From Granulosicoccaceae bacterium (GTDB taxonomy: Bacteria > Pseudomonadota > Gammaproteobacteria > Granulosicoccales > Granulosicoccaceae): DNA of 13,034 nucleotides. Positions 6,575 through 13,034 of this stretch are shown one piece after another; the first letter of the stretch is position 1, and each line of letters starts with the position of its first letter. Both the position numbers and the translations under genes were made by a program. The DNA is taken from NCBI GenBank assembly GCA_023301405.1, contig JALZUX010000677.1, forward strand, positions 1-13,034, in the 5' to 3' direction. The notes under the pieces were generated by a model. It had not been told where the DNA came from. It was given only the letters and a program-made list of their open reading frames with translations, and made no database searches.

Positions 6575-6586
6575 AACGTGACTCCA
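6562..6586 (-). promoter_or_regulatory. Hairpin pairing the ycgN ribosome site, AUG in the loop
   Basis: On the minus strand TGGAGTCAC (6586-6578) pairs perfectly over nine bases with GTGACTCCA (6570-6562). The seven-base loop GTTATGA contains the ycgN ATG. The GGAG Shine-Dalgarno lies inside the stem, paired with codons 3-4 and the first base of codon 5. If formed in the mRNA, it should limit initiation, making translation responsive to temperature, a bound protein, or ribosomes arriving from fbp. Confidence 0.55.
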
Positions 6587-6606
6587 ATATGCAGACTCTG
6601 CTGGAT

Positions 6607-6656
6607 TACTTCAGGCATTTTATGCTCGGTAGATTTTATCTATACCGCCTGAAGTA
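6607..6656 (-). terminator. Long inverted repeat after fbp, possible terminator
   Basis: TACTTCAGGC (6607-6616) and GCCTGAAGTA (6647-6656) form a perfect 10-bp stem. The 30-base interior can fold again: GG plus TAGAT-TTT-ATCTA (6630-6642), with CC nearby to close it. It begins 24 bases past the fbp stop. No T run follows on the minus strand, so it may be a transcript-stabilising 3' structure rather than an intrinsic terminator. A further 11-base palindrome (GCAGA-C-TCTGC, 6591-6601) lies between it and ycgN. Confidence 0.5.
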
Positions 6657-6680
6657 TATCGTGATGAACTGACATTATGC

Positions 6681-7715
6681 TCAGGCGTATTTAGCATCGT
6701 TCGAGGCATCGTGGTACGACACCACACGATCAACCTCATTTTTAGATCCCATGATAACCGGTACACGTTGATGCAAGGCCGACGGATTGATGTCCATAAT
6801 ACGCTCACGCCCGGTGCTGGATACTCCCCCCGCCTGCTCAACAATAAAACTCATGGGGTTTGCCTCGTACAGTAAGCGCAGTTTGCCGCCATCGCCTTTT
6901 GCCTTCATTCGGGCATCGATCGGGTACATAAAAATGCCACCCCGGCACAACAAACGATGCACATCTGCCACCATCGATGCCACCCAACGCATGTTGTAGT
7001 CTTTTCCTAACGGGCCGTCTTTACCCGCTAAGCACTCATCTACATAGCGCTTGACCGGTGGCTCCCAGTGACGACTATAAGACTGATTTATCGAATATTC
7101 ACCGCTATCTAAAGGAATTTTGATATCCGGCATGGTTAACAGGAAATCACCAGTACTGTGATCAAGCGTAAAGCCATTCACACCGCGGCCGGTGGTTAGT
7201 ACCAGCATGGTCGATGTGCCATACAGACAATAACCCGCACACACTTGCTTGGCGCCAGACTGCAGAAAATCTTTGTCGGTGACCTCGTCAACGCCTTCCG
7301 GCACTTCAAGAATTGAGAAAATAGTGCCTACCGACACATTAATATCAATATTTGATGAGCCGTCTAAGGGATCAAAGGTGATCAGATATTTGCCACGAGG
7401 GTACTCTTTAGGTACCGGCAGCGCATGGTCCATCTCTTCGGATGCCATTCCCGCCAGGTATCCGCACCATTCAGTTGATTCGATAAATAATTCATTCGAC
7501 AGAATATCCAACTTTTTCTGCTGCTCACCCTGCACATTCTCGGTATCTGCACTGCCCATTGCCTGACTGGCCAACGCGCCATTTCCGGTCAGGAAAGCAA
7601 TGCGTTTGCAGGCAGACACTACTTCCAGTAACAAACCGGTGAGCTTGCCACCGGAAAACGGATGGGCCCGCTGCTCTTCTGATATAAATTGGTAGAACGA
7701 CTTTCTTTGTTGCAT
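6681..7715 (-). CDS. fbp: Class I fructose-1,6-bisphosphatase
   Basis: The enzyme hydrolyses fructose 1,6-bisphosphate to fructose 6-phosphate and phosphate, the committed step of gluconeogenesis. The 344-aa product has the class I hallmarks: the metal-binding ASEEMD with E93/E94, the signature [20 protein letters not shown] (115-134; D115 and D118 bind Mg), the substrate loop [20 protein letters not shown] (241-260, with RGG bringing in an Arg), MYP (263-265), and [21 protein letters not shown] (277-297). Length is typical of bacterial FBPase I. ATG at 7715 has a GGGG-type ribosome site about seven bases upstream. A small hairpin (CTGCT/AGCAG, 7726-7738) ends right at that site. It follows rubredoxin by 72 nt and is probably cotranscribed with it or transcribed from the gap. 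Confidence 0.97.
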   Translation of the reverse strand: MQQRKSFYQFISEEQRAHPFSGGKLTGLLLEVVSACKRIAFLTGNGALASQAMGSADTENVQGEQQKKLDILSNELFIESTEWCGYLAGMASEEMDHALPVPKEYPRGKYLITFDPLDGSSNIDINVSVGTIFSILEVPEGVDEVTDKDFLQSGAKQVCAGYCLYGTSTMLVLTTGRGVNGFTLDHSTGDFLLTMPDIKIPLDSGEYSINQSYSRHWEPPVKRYVDECLAGKDGPLGKDYNMRWVASMVADVHRLLCRGGIFMYPIDARMKAKGDGGKLRLLYEANPMSFIVEQAGGVSSTGRERIMDINPSALHQRVPVIMGSKNEVDRVVSYHDASNDAKYA

Positions 7716-7787
7716 CGATAGGCCCCTGCTCTGAGCAGATTTCTAAATAAGGGAAGGTCATGTTCAGACCTGCTGCAATTACCCTTG

Positions 7788-7958
7788 CTAGATTTCTACC
7801 ATATCGAAATCGTCGCGACCGGCTCCACAGTCTGGACACACCCAATCGGCTGCTACATCGGCCCATAAAGTCCCAGCTTTAATGCCTTCTTCAGGGGCGC
7901 CCACCGCTTCGTCGTAGATCCAGCCACAAACCACACACATGTATTTCTTGTAAATCAA
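7788..7958 (-). CDS. Rubredoxin
   Basis: Rubredoxin is a small iron-sulfur electron carrier with one Fe held by four cysteines; it passes electrons to alkane hydroxylases, reductases or oxygen-detoxifying enzymes. The 56-aa product has both knuckles: [16 protein letters not shown] with C8 and C11, and [17 protein letters not shown] with C41 and C44. The EEGI-AGTLW segment between them matches the family core. The reading frame stays open to 8075, but the upstream residues are unlike rubredoxin. I place the start at TTG 7956-7958, with a weak GGAAAA about six bases upstream; ATG inside KYM would leave only one residue before the first Cys. It lies divergent from hemL and 72 nt upstream of fbp. 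Confidence 0.93.
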   Translation of the reverse strand: MIYKKYMCVVCGWIYDEAVGAPEEGIKAGTLWADVAADWVCPDCGAGRDDFDMVEI

Positions 7959-8013
7959 TGAAGGTTTTCCACAGTTATAAGCACTAAGTGATCGTATATC
8001 AGCGCTGGATCGT

Positions 8014-8031
8014 CGGTGCAAGCCCGCACCG
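8014..8031. repeat. Hairpin in the rubredoxin/hemL divergent region
   Basis: CGGTGC (8014-8019) and GCACCG (8026-8031) form a 6-bp GC-rich stem with the loop AAGCCC. It sits in the likely 5' leader of rubredoxin, about 55 bases before its TTG start. No further function can be read. Confidence 0.35.
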
Positions 8032-8115
8032 CCGGCATTTACCGGAATCCGCGCCACGCAAAATCTTGATGTCACCCGCCATATCTTCCCAAGCCGCTTT
8101 GCGAGACAATCGTTA

Positions 8116-8141
8116 TATAATGTCTATTTCGTCAAGTGACG
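8116..8141 (+). promoter_or_regulatory. Candidate hemL -10 element and adjacent palindrome
   Basis: A perfect TATAAT at 8116-8121 lies 96 bp before the hemL GTG. No good -35 lies 16-18 bp upstream (the local sequence is GCCGCT), so an activator may be needed if it is used. CGTCA-AG-TGACG (8130-8141), a 12-base inverted repeat, lies over the expected transcription start and could be an operator. Confidence 0.35.
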
Positions 8142-8217
8142 GTGATTAATATCAATCCACAGATCATCTCACCACCAACGAACCATGCAACCCAACCTAT
8201 TTTGATAAGGGGGCCCA

Positions 8218-9498
8218 GTGTCCAGTTCAGAAATTCTATTCGGTGAGGCTCAATGCCACATCCCCGGCGGCGTCAATTCACCTGTCCGTGCGTTTAAAGG
8301 TGTCGGTGGTACGCCACTTTTTATGAGCCGTGCCGAGGGCGCTTATTTGTTTGATGCCGATGGAAAACGTTTTATCGACTACATTGGTTCCTGGGGACCC
8401 ATGGTTGCTGGCCACTGCCACCCTGATGTGATCAACGCCGTGCTAAATGCTGTGAAAAATGGCCTGAGCTACGGCGCCCCCACCGAACTGGAAACCAAAA
8501 TGGCCGCCAGGGTTTGCGAGCTGGTGCCGTCGATAGAGATGGTGCGAATGGTGAGCTCTGGCACCGAAGCCACCATGAGCGCTATTCGTCTGGCGCGCGG
8601 ATACACCGGCCGCGATAAAATAATTAAATTTGAAGGCTGCTATCACGGTCACTCGGACTGTCTGTTGGTCAACGCCGGTTCTGGCGCACTGACACTTGGC
8701 GTGCCTAGCTCCCCGGGTGTGCCGGCGTCTGTGGTCGAACATACAATCACTCTTTCATTCAATGATTCAGAAGGCGTAAAAGAATACTTCAAGAGTCACG
8801 GTGAACAAGTCGCCGCCATCATTGTTGAACCCGTCGCAGGCAACATGAATTGCATACCCCCAGTCCCGGGCTTTCTGGAAACACTGCGCAGCAGCTGTGA
8901 TGAATACGGCAGCGTATTAATTTTTGATGAAGTCATGACCGGCTTTAGAGTGGCACGGGGTGGTGCTCAAGAACTTTATAACGTTATACCTGACATGACA
9001 GCACTGGGTAAAGTGATTGGTGGCGGTATGCCGGTTGGTGCCTTCGGGGGTCGCCGCGAGATCATGGAGCACCTTGCACCACTGGGGCCCGTTTATCAGG
9101 CAGGCACATTATCTGGAAACCCAGTTGCAATGGCTGCAGGACTGGCAACACTTGAAATCATCGGTCAAGACGGCTTTCACGACAAGCTATCAAGCAAAGC
9201 TAAAGCCCTGACCGACGGCCTAAGCACCGCCGCCAAGCAAGCTGGTATTCCAATGACCACCAGTCAAGTCGGTGGTATGTTTGGCATGTTCTTCACCGAA
9301 GAAGAAAAAATGAGTCAGTTTCACCAGGTGATGGCATGCGACACAGAGCGCTTTAAACTATTTTTCCACGCCATGCTTGACTCAGGCGTGTACCTGGCAC
9401 CATCAGCATTTGAAGCAGGCTTTATATCATCAACCCATAGTGAAGCTGATATCAAAGAAACAATAGATGCCGCAAGCAACGCTTTTACAAAACTATAA
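8218..9498 (+). CDS. hemL: Glutamate-1-semialdehyde 2,1-aminomutase
   Basis: HemL converts glutamate-1-semialdehyde to 5-aminolevulinate with PLP/PMP, the last step of the C5 route into heme and other tetrapyrroles. The product is 426 aa, the same as E. coli HemL. It carries [11 protein letters not shown] (16-26), YIGSWGPM (55-62), the PLP phosphate-contact SSGTEAT (113-119), YHGHSD (142-147), the PLP aspartate in [10 protein letters not shown] (235-244, D237), and the Schiff-base lysine K265 in [18 protein letters not shown] (261-278). The start is GTG at 8218 with a strong AAGGGGG five bases upstream. It is divergent from rubredoxin; a PLP aminotransferase follows 60 nt downstream and may be cotranscribed. 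Confidence 0.98.
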   Translation: MSSSEILFGEAQCHIPGGVNSPVRAFKGVGGTPLFMSRAEGAYLFDADGKRFIDYIGSWGPMVAGHCHPDVINAVLNAVKNGLSYGAPTELETKMAARVCELVPSIEMVRMVSSGTEATMSAIRLARGYTGRDKIIKFEGCYHGHSDCLLVNAGSGALTLGVPSSPGVPASVVEHTITLSFNDSEGVKEYFKSHGEQVAAIIVEPVAGNMNCIPPVPGFLETLRSSCDEYGSVLIFDEVMTGFRVARGGAQELYNVIPDMTALGKVIGGGMPVGAFGGRREIMEHLAPLGPVYQAGTLSGNPVAMAAGLATLEIIGQDGFHDKLSSKAKALTDGLSTAAKQAGIPMTTSQVGGMFGMFFTEEEKMSQFHQVMACDTERFKLFFHAMLDSGVYLAPSAFEAGFISSTHSEADIKETIDAASNAFTKL

Positions 9499-9558
9499 AT
9501 CAAAGCCACCTACAAGTTTTTTAGCTATCACCGACAAATTTAAACGGATCACCCAACA

Positions 9559-10482
9559 ATGGCAAAAGGCACACACGAATATACCGTTGATGAACGCAAC
9601 GCCGCTATTAAAATCAACGTTAACGGAAAATTATTCCCGCGTGAAAAAGCCACGGTTTCTGTGTTTGATAGCGGCTTCGTATTGGGTGACGGTGTTTGGG
9701 AAGGGTTAAGACTTCACGAAGGCACGCTGGTCTTTTTAGACCAACACCTTGATAGGCTCTGGGAAGGCGGTAAAGCCCTGGACTTTGATCCGGGTATTAG
9801 CCGTGAAGAGTTAGTCAATCGACTTCATGCGACTCTTAAAGCAAATAAAATGCACACTGATGTTCATATTCGGTTAATGGTATCACGGGGTGTTAAAGCC
9901 ACTCCGTATCAGGACCCGCGTGTCACTATCTCAAAGCCTACTATTGTTATTATCGCAGAATACAAAACACCAAAGCCAGCCACCCTCACCAAAGGCGTTG
10001 AGCTTTTCACGGTACACGTCAGACGCGGCAGTCCAGATGTACAAGACCCGTTAATCAACAGTCATTCAAAAATCAACTGCATCGTCGCATGTATACAAGC
10101 CACTAAAGCCGGTGCCGATGAAGCCCTGATGCTTGACCCGCAGGGCTTTGTTGCCACCTGTAACTCAACGCACTTTTTTATTGTTAAAAACGGTCAGGTA
10201 TGGACATCCAATGGTAACTACTGCCTACACGGCATCACGCGCGGCAACGTCATTGATCTCTGCAATTCAAGCGGTATTCCGGTCAATGAAAAAATCTTCA
10301 GCCTCACTGAAACCTACAGCGCAGAAGAAGCATTTGTCACGGGTACATTTGCAGGCATCGCGCCGGTCAGATCAATTGACGGGCGTGTGATAGGCAATGG
10401 CAAGCGCGGCAAACTTACAAAAAAACTTCAGGACTTATATTTGAACCTGCTTGATTCAGAAGCTGGCGTAACGCGTGTTTAG
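9559..10482 (+). CDS. Class IV aminotransferase, branched-chain-aminotransferase-like
   Basis: A 307-aa fold-type IV PLP enzyme related to IlvE, D-amino acid aminotransferase and aminodeoxychorismate lyase. Landmarks are DSGFVLGDGVWEGLR (37-51), the PLP-lysine region NSHSKINCIVACIQATKAG (167-185, K171 as Schiff-base lysine), ADEALMLDPQGFVATCNSTHFF (186-207), CLHGITRGNVI (222-232, PLP phosphate contact) and TGTFAGIAPV (261-270). The glutamate that normally touches the PLP ring nitrogen (E in VAEGxxxNxF) is Thr200 here. From memory it resembles the C-terminal half of Arabidopsis branched-chain-aminotransferase-like proteins, whose N-terminal half matches the next gene. The substrate is unknown, so I do not call it IlvE. 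The ATG is preceded by GGA about nine bases upstream. Confidence 0.87.
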   Translation: MAKGTHEYTVDERNAAIKINVNGKLFPREKATVSVFDSGFVLGDGVWEGLRLHEGTLVFLDQHLDRLWEGGKALDFDPGISREELVNRLHATLKANKMHTDVHIRLMVSRGVKATPYQDPRVTISKPTIVIIAEYKTPKPATLTKGVELFTVHVRRGSPDVQDPLINSHSKINCIVACIQATKAGADEALMLDPQGFVATCNSTHFFIVKNGQVWTSNGNYCLHGITRGNVIDLCNSSGIPVNEKIFSLTETYSAEEAFVTGTFAGIAPVRSIDGRVIGNGKRGKLTKKLQDLYLNLLDSEAGVTRV

Positions 10483-10485
10483 CCG

Positions 10486-11226
10486 ATGGCAAAAGTAGAC
10501 AACATCACCAGGATTGCGATGTGGTCCGGCCCGCGCAATATTTCCACTGCAATGATGCGAGCATGGGAAAATCGCGCCGACACCTTTGTGACAGACGAGC
10601 CATTCTACGCCTGCTACCTAAACACCACCGGCATAGACCATCCAGGCAGGCCCGAGATCCTTGCATCGCAATCAACTGATTGGCAAGAGGTGGCAAACAA
10701 TTGCTTACAACTGACCAAAAGCCACCAGACCATTCACTACCAAAAGCATATGACGCAACACATGCTACCTCACCTGGATCTGCACTGGATTAACCACCTG
10801 CACAATGTATTTCTTATACGCTCACCGGAAGAAGTCGTGGCGTCGTATTCTCAAGCTCGCCCGAACATGACACCTGAAGATCTCGGGTTCGAACAACAGC
10901 ACCGCATTTTTGAACACGTGTGCAAAAACGTTGACCCGAAACCATTAGTCATCAGTGCCAAAGACGTTTTGAAAGATCCCCAGCAAGTTCTTAATGCAAT
11001 CTGCGAAAAATGCCAAATTCCTTTTGATCAGGCAATGCTTAACTGGCCGGCTGGCAAAAGAGACTCCGATGGTGTTTGGGCTCCGCACTGGTACAACAAT
11101 GTGCAGAAGTCCACCTGCTTTGCCCCACCCCGTGAACGCAACATTTCGCTCAATACCGTCCAGCAGGAAATTGCCAACCGCTGCCGCCCGTTCTTCAATG
11201 CCTTACAGGAAAGCGCAGCCTTGTGA
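10486..11226 (+). CDS. Sulfotransferase-like P-loop protein
   Basis: The 246-aa product looks like a sulfotransferase-fold nucleotide-binding protein. MWSGPRNISTAMMRAWENR (12-30) takes the place of the 5'-phosphosulfate loop. VFLIRSPEEVVASY (108-121) matches the RxP...S motif that binds the 3' phosphate of PAPS in sulfotransferases. FVTDEPFYACYL (34-45) and DGVWAPHWYNNVQKSTCF (195-212) are the strongest matches, from memory, to the N-terminal half of plant branched-chain-aminotransferase-like fusion proteins. No sulfotransfer activity is established. ATG lies 3 nt after the aminotransferase stop with no clear Shine-Dalgarno, so translation is probably coupled; the two proteins likely work together. 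The gene is followed by a beta-barrel gene fragment. Confidence 0.82.
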   Translation: MAKVDNITRIAMWSGPRNISTAMMRAWENRADTFVTDEPFYACYLNTTGIDHPGRPEILASQSTDWQEVANNCLQLTKSHQTIHYQKHMTQHMLPHLDLHWINHLHNVFLIRSPEEVVASYSQARPNMTPEDLGFEQQHRIFEHVCKNVDPKPLVISAKDVLKDPQQVLNAICEKCQIPFDQAMLNWPAGKRDSDGVWAPHWYNNVQKSTCFAPPRERNISLNTVQQEIANRCRPFFNALQESAAL

Positions 11227-11227
11227 C

Positions 11228-11455
11228 AACGCTGCTGCAGCAATCTTTACCTTGAGCATTACCAGTCATCTGTACCCAAAGCTGCACATCTATGCGGCAC
11301 TGGAGAGACACGAAGATACTGGTTCAAACAGACAAGATAGCAATAGATCAAATATCGATATTCTTTTTGGCTACAGTCAACATAAGGATATACGGCTACG
11401 CTACGTTAATGATGTAGCACCAGAGTTTGGAATCTCAGCAGGCTACTACTGGTAG
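11228..11455 (+). pseudogene. C-terminal fragment of an outer-membrane beta-barrel protein
   Basis: About 75 codons in one frame end at TAG 11453-11455. From about 11252 they read as membrane beta-hairpins: KLHIYAALERHED, then a polar loop of Asn/Ser/Arg/Gln, then NIDILFGYSQHKDIRLRYVND and EFGISAGYYW. The C-terminus fits the outer-membrane beta-signal: terminal Trp with Tyr, Ala, Ile and Phe at the alternating positions 3, 5, 7 and 9 from the end. No start with a ribosome site precedes it; the frame upstream runs through the sulfotransferase-like gene in a different frame. The best reading is the 3' stump of a deleted porin-like gene. A tiny TTG-started protein from 11252 is possible but unlikely. 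Confidence 0.45.
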
Positions 11456-11482
11456 GCATTGTATTTTGATTCTACAACGGTT

Positions 11483-11517
11483 TTGTTAATTTAGCCGCCT
11501 CGTTATATCATTCGGCT
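11483..11517 (+). promoter_or_regulatory. Candidate sigma-70 promoter of the crotonase gene
   Basis: TTGTTA (11483-11488) and TATCAT (11506-11511) are separated by exactly 17 bp. Transcription would start near 11518, 69 nt before the ATG at 11587. AGCCG (11493-11497) and CGGCT (11513-11517) form an inverted repeat around the -10 box, where a repressor could bind. The stretch 11227-11586 otherwise contains only the beta-barrel fragment. Confidence 0.4.
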
Positions 11518-11586
11518 GCATAATGATGCCCCACGCGTCACAGCAACATGAACCTGACAATCCTCCGCTACAAAAAGGCTATTCCA

Positions 11587-12348
11587 ATGACAGAGGTAAC
11601 TACCGAAAAACGCGACCGCGTAATGATTATTACGCTTAATCGCCCAGAAGCAATGAATGCTGTCAATCAAGCACTCGCAGAGCAATTAGCCGCTGCGATG
11701 GACGCACTTGATAACGATGACAACCTATCAGTGGGCGTTCTAACAGGTGCAGGCCGAGGCTTTAGTGCCGGCATGGACCTGAAAGACTTCGTCTCTGTAG
11801 GTATGCCGGTTGTTGAAGGCCGTGGTTTTGGCGGCATTACCGAAAAAGGTCCCAAAAAACCACTGATCGCTGCTGTCGAAGGCTTTGCATTAGCCGGTGG
11901 ACTTGAACTGGCTTTATCGGCTGACATCATAGTCGCCGCAAAAGGCGCAAAGCTTGGCATTCCAGAAGTCAGTGTCGGCCTGTTTGCAAGCGCTGGCGCA
12001 CTGCTGCGATTGCCTAGGGTTCTGCCCTACTCACAGGTGATGAAAATGGCACTCACTGCAACACCAATGTTGGCAGAAGAAGCCTACTCTTTTGGCCTGG
12101 TGGCAGAGCTTAGTGAGAAAGGTGAAGCACTAGAGACAGCCATCACCATGGCCAACAAGATTGCTAAAAACGCGCCTTTAGGTTTAATGGCTTCCAAAGA
12201 AGTTATTCGTGAAATGCAGGGCCGAACTGAAGCAGAGTTCTGGGAGTACCAATCAACACAGCTTGATAAAGTATTCACAAGTAAAGACGGTATTGAAGGT
12301 GCAACCGCATTTGCAGAGAAAAGAGCCCCTAACTGGAAAAGCTGTTAG
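11587..12348 (+). CDS. Enoyl-CoA hydratase/isomerase (crotonase) family protein
   Basis: The 253-aa product is a crotonase-fold acyl-CoA enzyme. The two oxyanion-hole segments are GRGFSAGMDLKDF (57-68) and VEGFALAGGLELAL (97-110). Both acid/base glutamates of authentic enoyl-CoA hydratases appear to be present: E107 in GGLELAL and E127 in GIPEV, 20 residues apart like E144 and E164 of the rat enzyme. Hydration of 2-enoyl-CoA is therefore plausible, but the chain-length preference and pathway are unknown and no other beta-oxidation gene is in the window. I start it at ATG 11587, which has AAAAAGG nine bases upstream and gives the usual MTEV-type N-terminus; the in-frame ATG at 11548 has no ribosome site. 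It converges with the GT61 gene. Confidence 0.92.
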   Translation: MTEVTTEKRDRVMIITLNRPEAMNAVNQALAEQLAAAMDALDNDDNLSVGVLTGAGRGFSAGMDLKDFVSVGMPVVEGRGFGGITEKGPKKPLIAAVEGFALAGGLELALSADIIVAAKGAKLGIPEVSVGLFASAGALLRLPRVLPYSQVMKMALTATPMLAEEAYSFGLVAELSEKGEALETAITMANKIAKNAPLGLMASKEVIREMQGRTEAEFWEYQSTQLDKVFTSKDGIEGATAFAEKRAPNWKSC

Positions 12349-12381
12349 CTCTGATTATTAATTTCACACAATAACTAACAG
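12342..12381. terminator. Inverted repeat between convergent genes, possible bidirectional terminator
   Basis: CTGTTAG (12342-12348, containing the crotonase stop) and CTAACAG (12375-12381, containing the GT61 stop) form a 7-bp inverted repeat with 26 AT-rich bases between. The two stop codons sit in matching places in the arms. No strong T run follows on either strand. Confidence 0.25.
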
Positions 12382-13034
12382 TCCGCTTTTTGCAGCAGCC
12401 TTGCCGCTGCATCAAGCGGAATACTAAACCCGGCTGATCGCCGTGCTGATGCACTAGCGCCTTGGCAACCTTTTGCATCACCAGCAACACAGCAATGGTG
12501 ATAATAATCCAGACCGGCCAGTGCACTGATCGCCCAATAACACGGCGCTATGTGCGCGCCATAAAATTCAATAATTTTAGTCGTCGGTGCACAGTAAACG
12601 ATATTACTGAATCCTGCACCATGAGGGCCTGCAACCACACTTGCCTCAGTAAACAATTGCGCCTGCTGAACCACACTCATTTGCTCTGGCTTGACGACCT
12701 CAAAACCATGTTGCACAAAGAAGTCTTCTACCTCAACCTGGTTATCAACGGTCCTTCCAGCGGCGGTACCGGCGTCTCTGCTGACAAAAAGTTTTCTGTT
12801 AGTAACAGTGCCAATAGATGAACGACCGAGTATGGTTTCCTGCATGATGGCAGGCAACCATTGACCCATCGTGTAGCCCATCTTGTTGCTTAAATAAGGC
12901 ACAATCAATTCGTCTGCCGTCATATAAGGCGAGTGCAGCTCTGATTCGATAAGTTGCTCATCTGTGATACCGGCACGGGTCAGCAACGCCCGTGCAAAGC
13001 CCGGGGTGGCATTAGGTACTACAAATCTATCATC
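12375..13034 (-). CDS. Glycosyltransferase family 61 (DUF563) protein, 5' end beyond window
   Basis: The visible 219 residues are the C-terminal part of a GT61/DUF563 glycosyltransferase, a family that adds sugars such as xylose or GlcNAc and in bacteria is found in polysaccharide or lipopolysaccharide synthesis. Visible signatures are RKLFVSRDAGTAAGRTVDN (80-98 of the visible part), VEDFFVQHGFEVVKPEQM (102-119), LFTEASVVAGPHGAGFSNIV (127-146, the family hallmark) and TKIIEFYG (152-159). It ends IPLDAAARLLQKADC. The frame stays open to the window edge, reading DDRFVVPNATPGFARAL before the TTG at 12986, so that TTG is internal and the true start lies past 13034. Acceptor and donor are unknown. 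The stop is 26 bp from the convergent crotonase stop. Confidence 0.85.
   Translation of the reverse strand, partial: DDRFVVPNATPGFARALLTRAGITDEQLIESELHSPYMTADELIVPYLSNKMGYTMGQWLPAIMQETILGRSSIGTVTNRKLFVSRDAGTAAGRTVDNQVEVEDFFVQHGFEVVKPEQMSVVQQAQLFTEASVVAGPHGAGFSNIVYCAPTTKIIEFYGAHIAPCYWAISALAGLDYYHHCCVAGDAKGCQGASASARRSAGFSIPLDAAARLLQKADC

Noticed and set aside
7959..8075. Extension of rubredoxin to a start at 8075
   Set aside because: The extra 39 residues are unlike rubredoxin, and the usual short N-terminus fits the TTG at 7958.
7999..8082. 27-codon minus-strand frame with a CRRC motif upstream of rubredoxin
   Set aside because: It is too short to support; the GC-rich hairpin inside it explains the Cys/Arg pattern as well.
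10994..11226. First part of the plus-strand frame that leads into the beta-barrel fragment
   Set aside because: It overlaps the sulfotransferase-like gene in another frame and has no beta-barrel character; only the part after 11228 looks real.
1..13034. CRISPR array, tRNA/rRNA genes, transposase or integrase
   Set aside because: I saw no regularly spaced repeats, no cloverleaf with a CCA end, and no recombinase motifs on either strand.

Overview
The window looks like an ordinary stretch of a gammaproteobacterial chromosome, probably from a marine or environmental lineage, with moderate GC. The evidence is a set of recognisable homologues: UbiX, an Rsd/AlgQ anti-sigma factor, a YcgN-type (UPF0260) cysteine-cluster protein, a YhbP-type (UPF0306) protein, a class I fructose-1,6-bisphosphatase, and a HemL of exactly E. 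coli-like length (426 aa, PLP lysine at 265). I see no phage, integrase, transposase, CRISPR array, tRNA or rRNA. About half of the genes appear to start at GTG or TTG.

Layout. (1) 1-3235: adducin-like class II aldolase (+), membrane-anchored SH3-domain protein (+), a convergent GNAT acetyltransferase (-) whose 3' end overlaps the SH3 gene, then ubiX (+) behind a long non-coding leader. (2) 3236-3675: 440 bp of GC-rich non-coding DNA with hairpins and a three-copy 13-14 bp tandem repeat. (3) 3676-7958: seven genes all on the minus strand. In transcription order they are rubredoxin, fbp, ycgN-like, rsd, UPF0306 protein, DUF3047 exported protein and an anchored thioredoxin-fold protein. Gaps are 51-167 nt and often contain inverted repeats. 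(4) 8218-11226 on the plus strand: hemL, a class IV aminotransferase and, 3 nt later, a sulfotransferase-like protein. (5) 11228-12348: the C-terminal piece of an outer-membrane beta-barrel gene, then a crotonase with its own candidate promoter. (6) The right edge holds the 3' part of a family 61 glycosyltransferase on the minus strand.

Most of the genes are housekeeping: cofactor synthesis (UbiX for ubiquinone via prenyl-FMN, HemL for tetrapyrroles), gluconeogenesis (Fbp), redox (rubredoxin, thioredoxin-fold protein) and stationary-phase control of sigma-70 (Rsd). The most interesting parts are the aminotransferase/sulfotransferase-like pair, which from memory matches the two halves of the plant 'branched-chain aminotransferase-like' fusion proteins and lacks the usual PLP-N1 glutamate. 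Next come a 9-bp hairpin that encloses the ycgN start codon and pairs its Shine-Dalgarno sequence, the unexplained structured region after ubiX, and the orphan outer-membrane C-terminus. I do not see a clear new multi-gene system. The aminotransferase/sulfotransferase-like pair is the nearest to an uncharacterised pathway.
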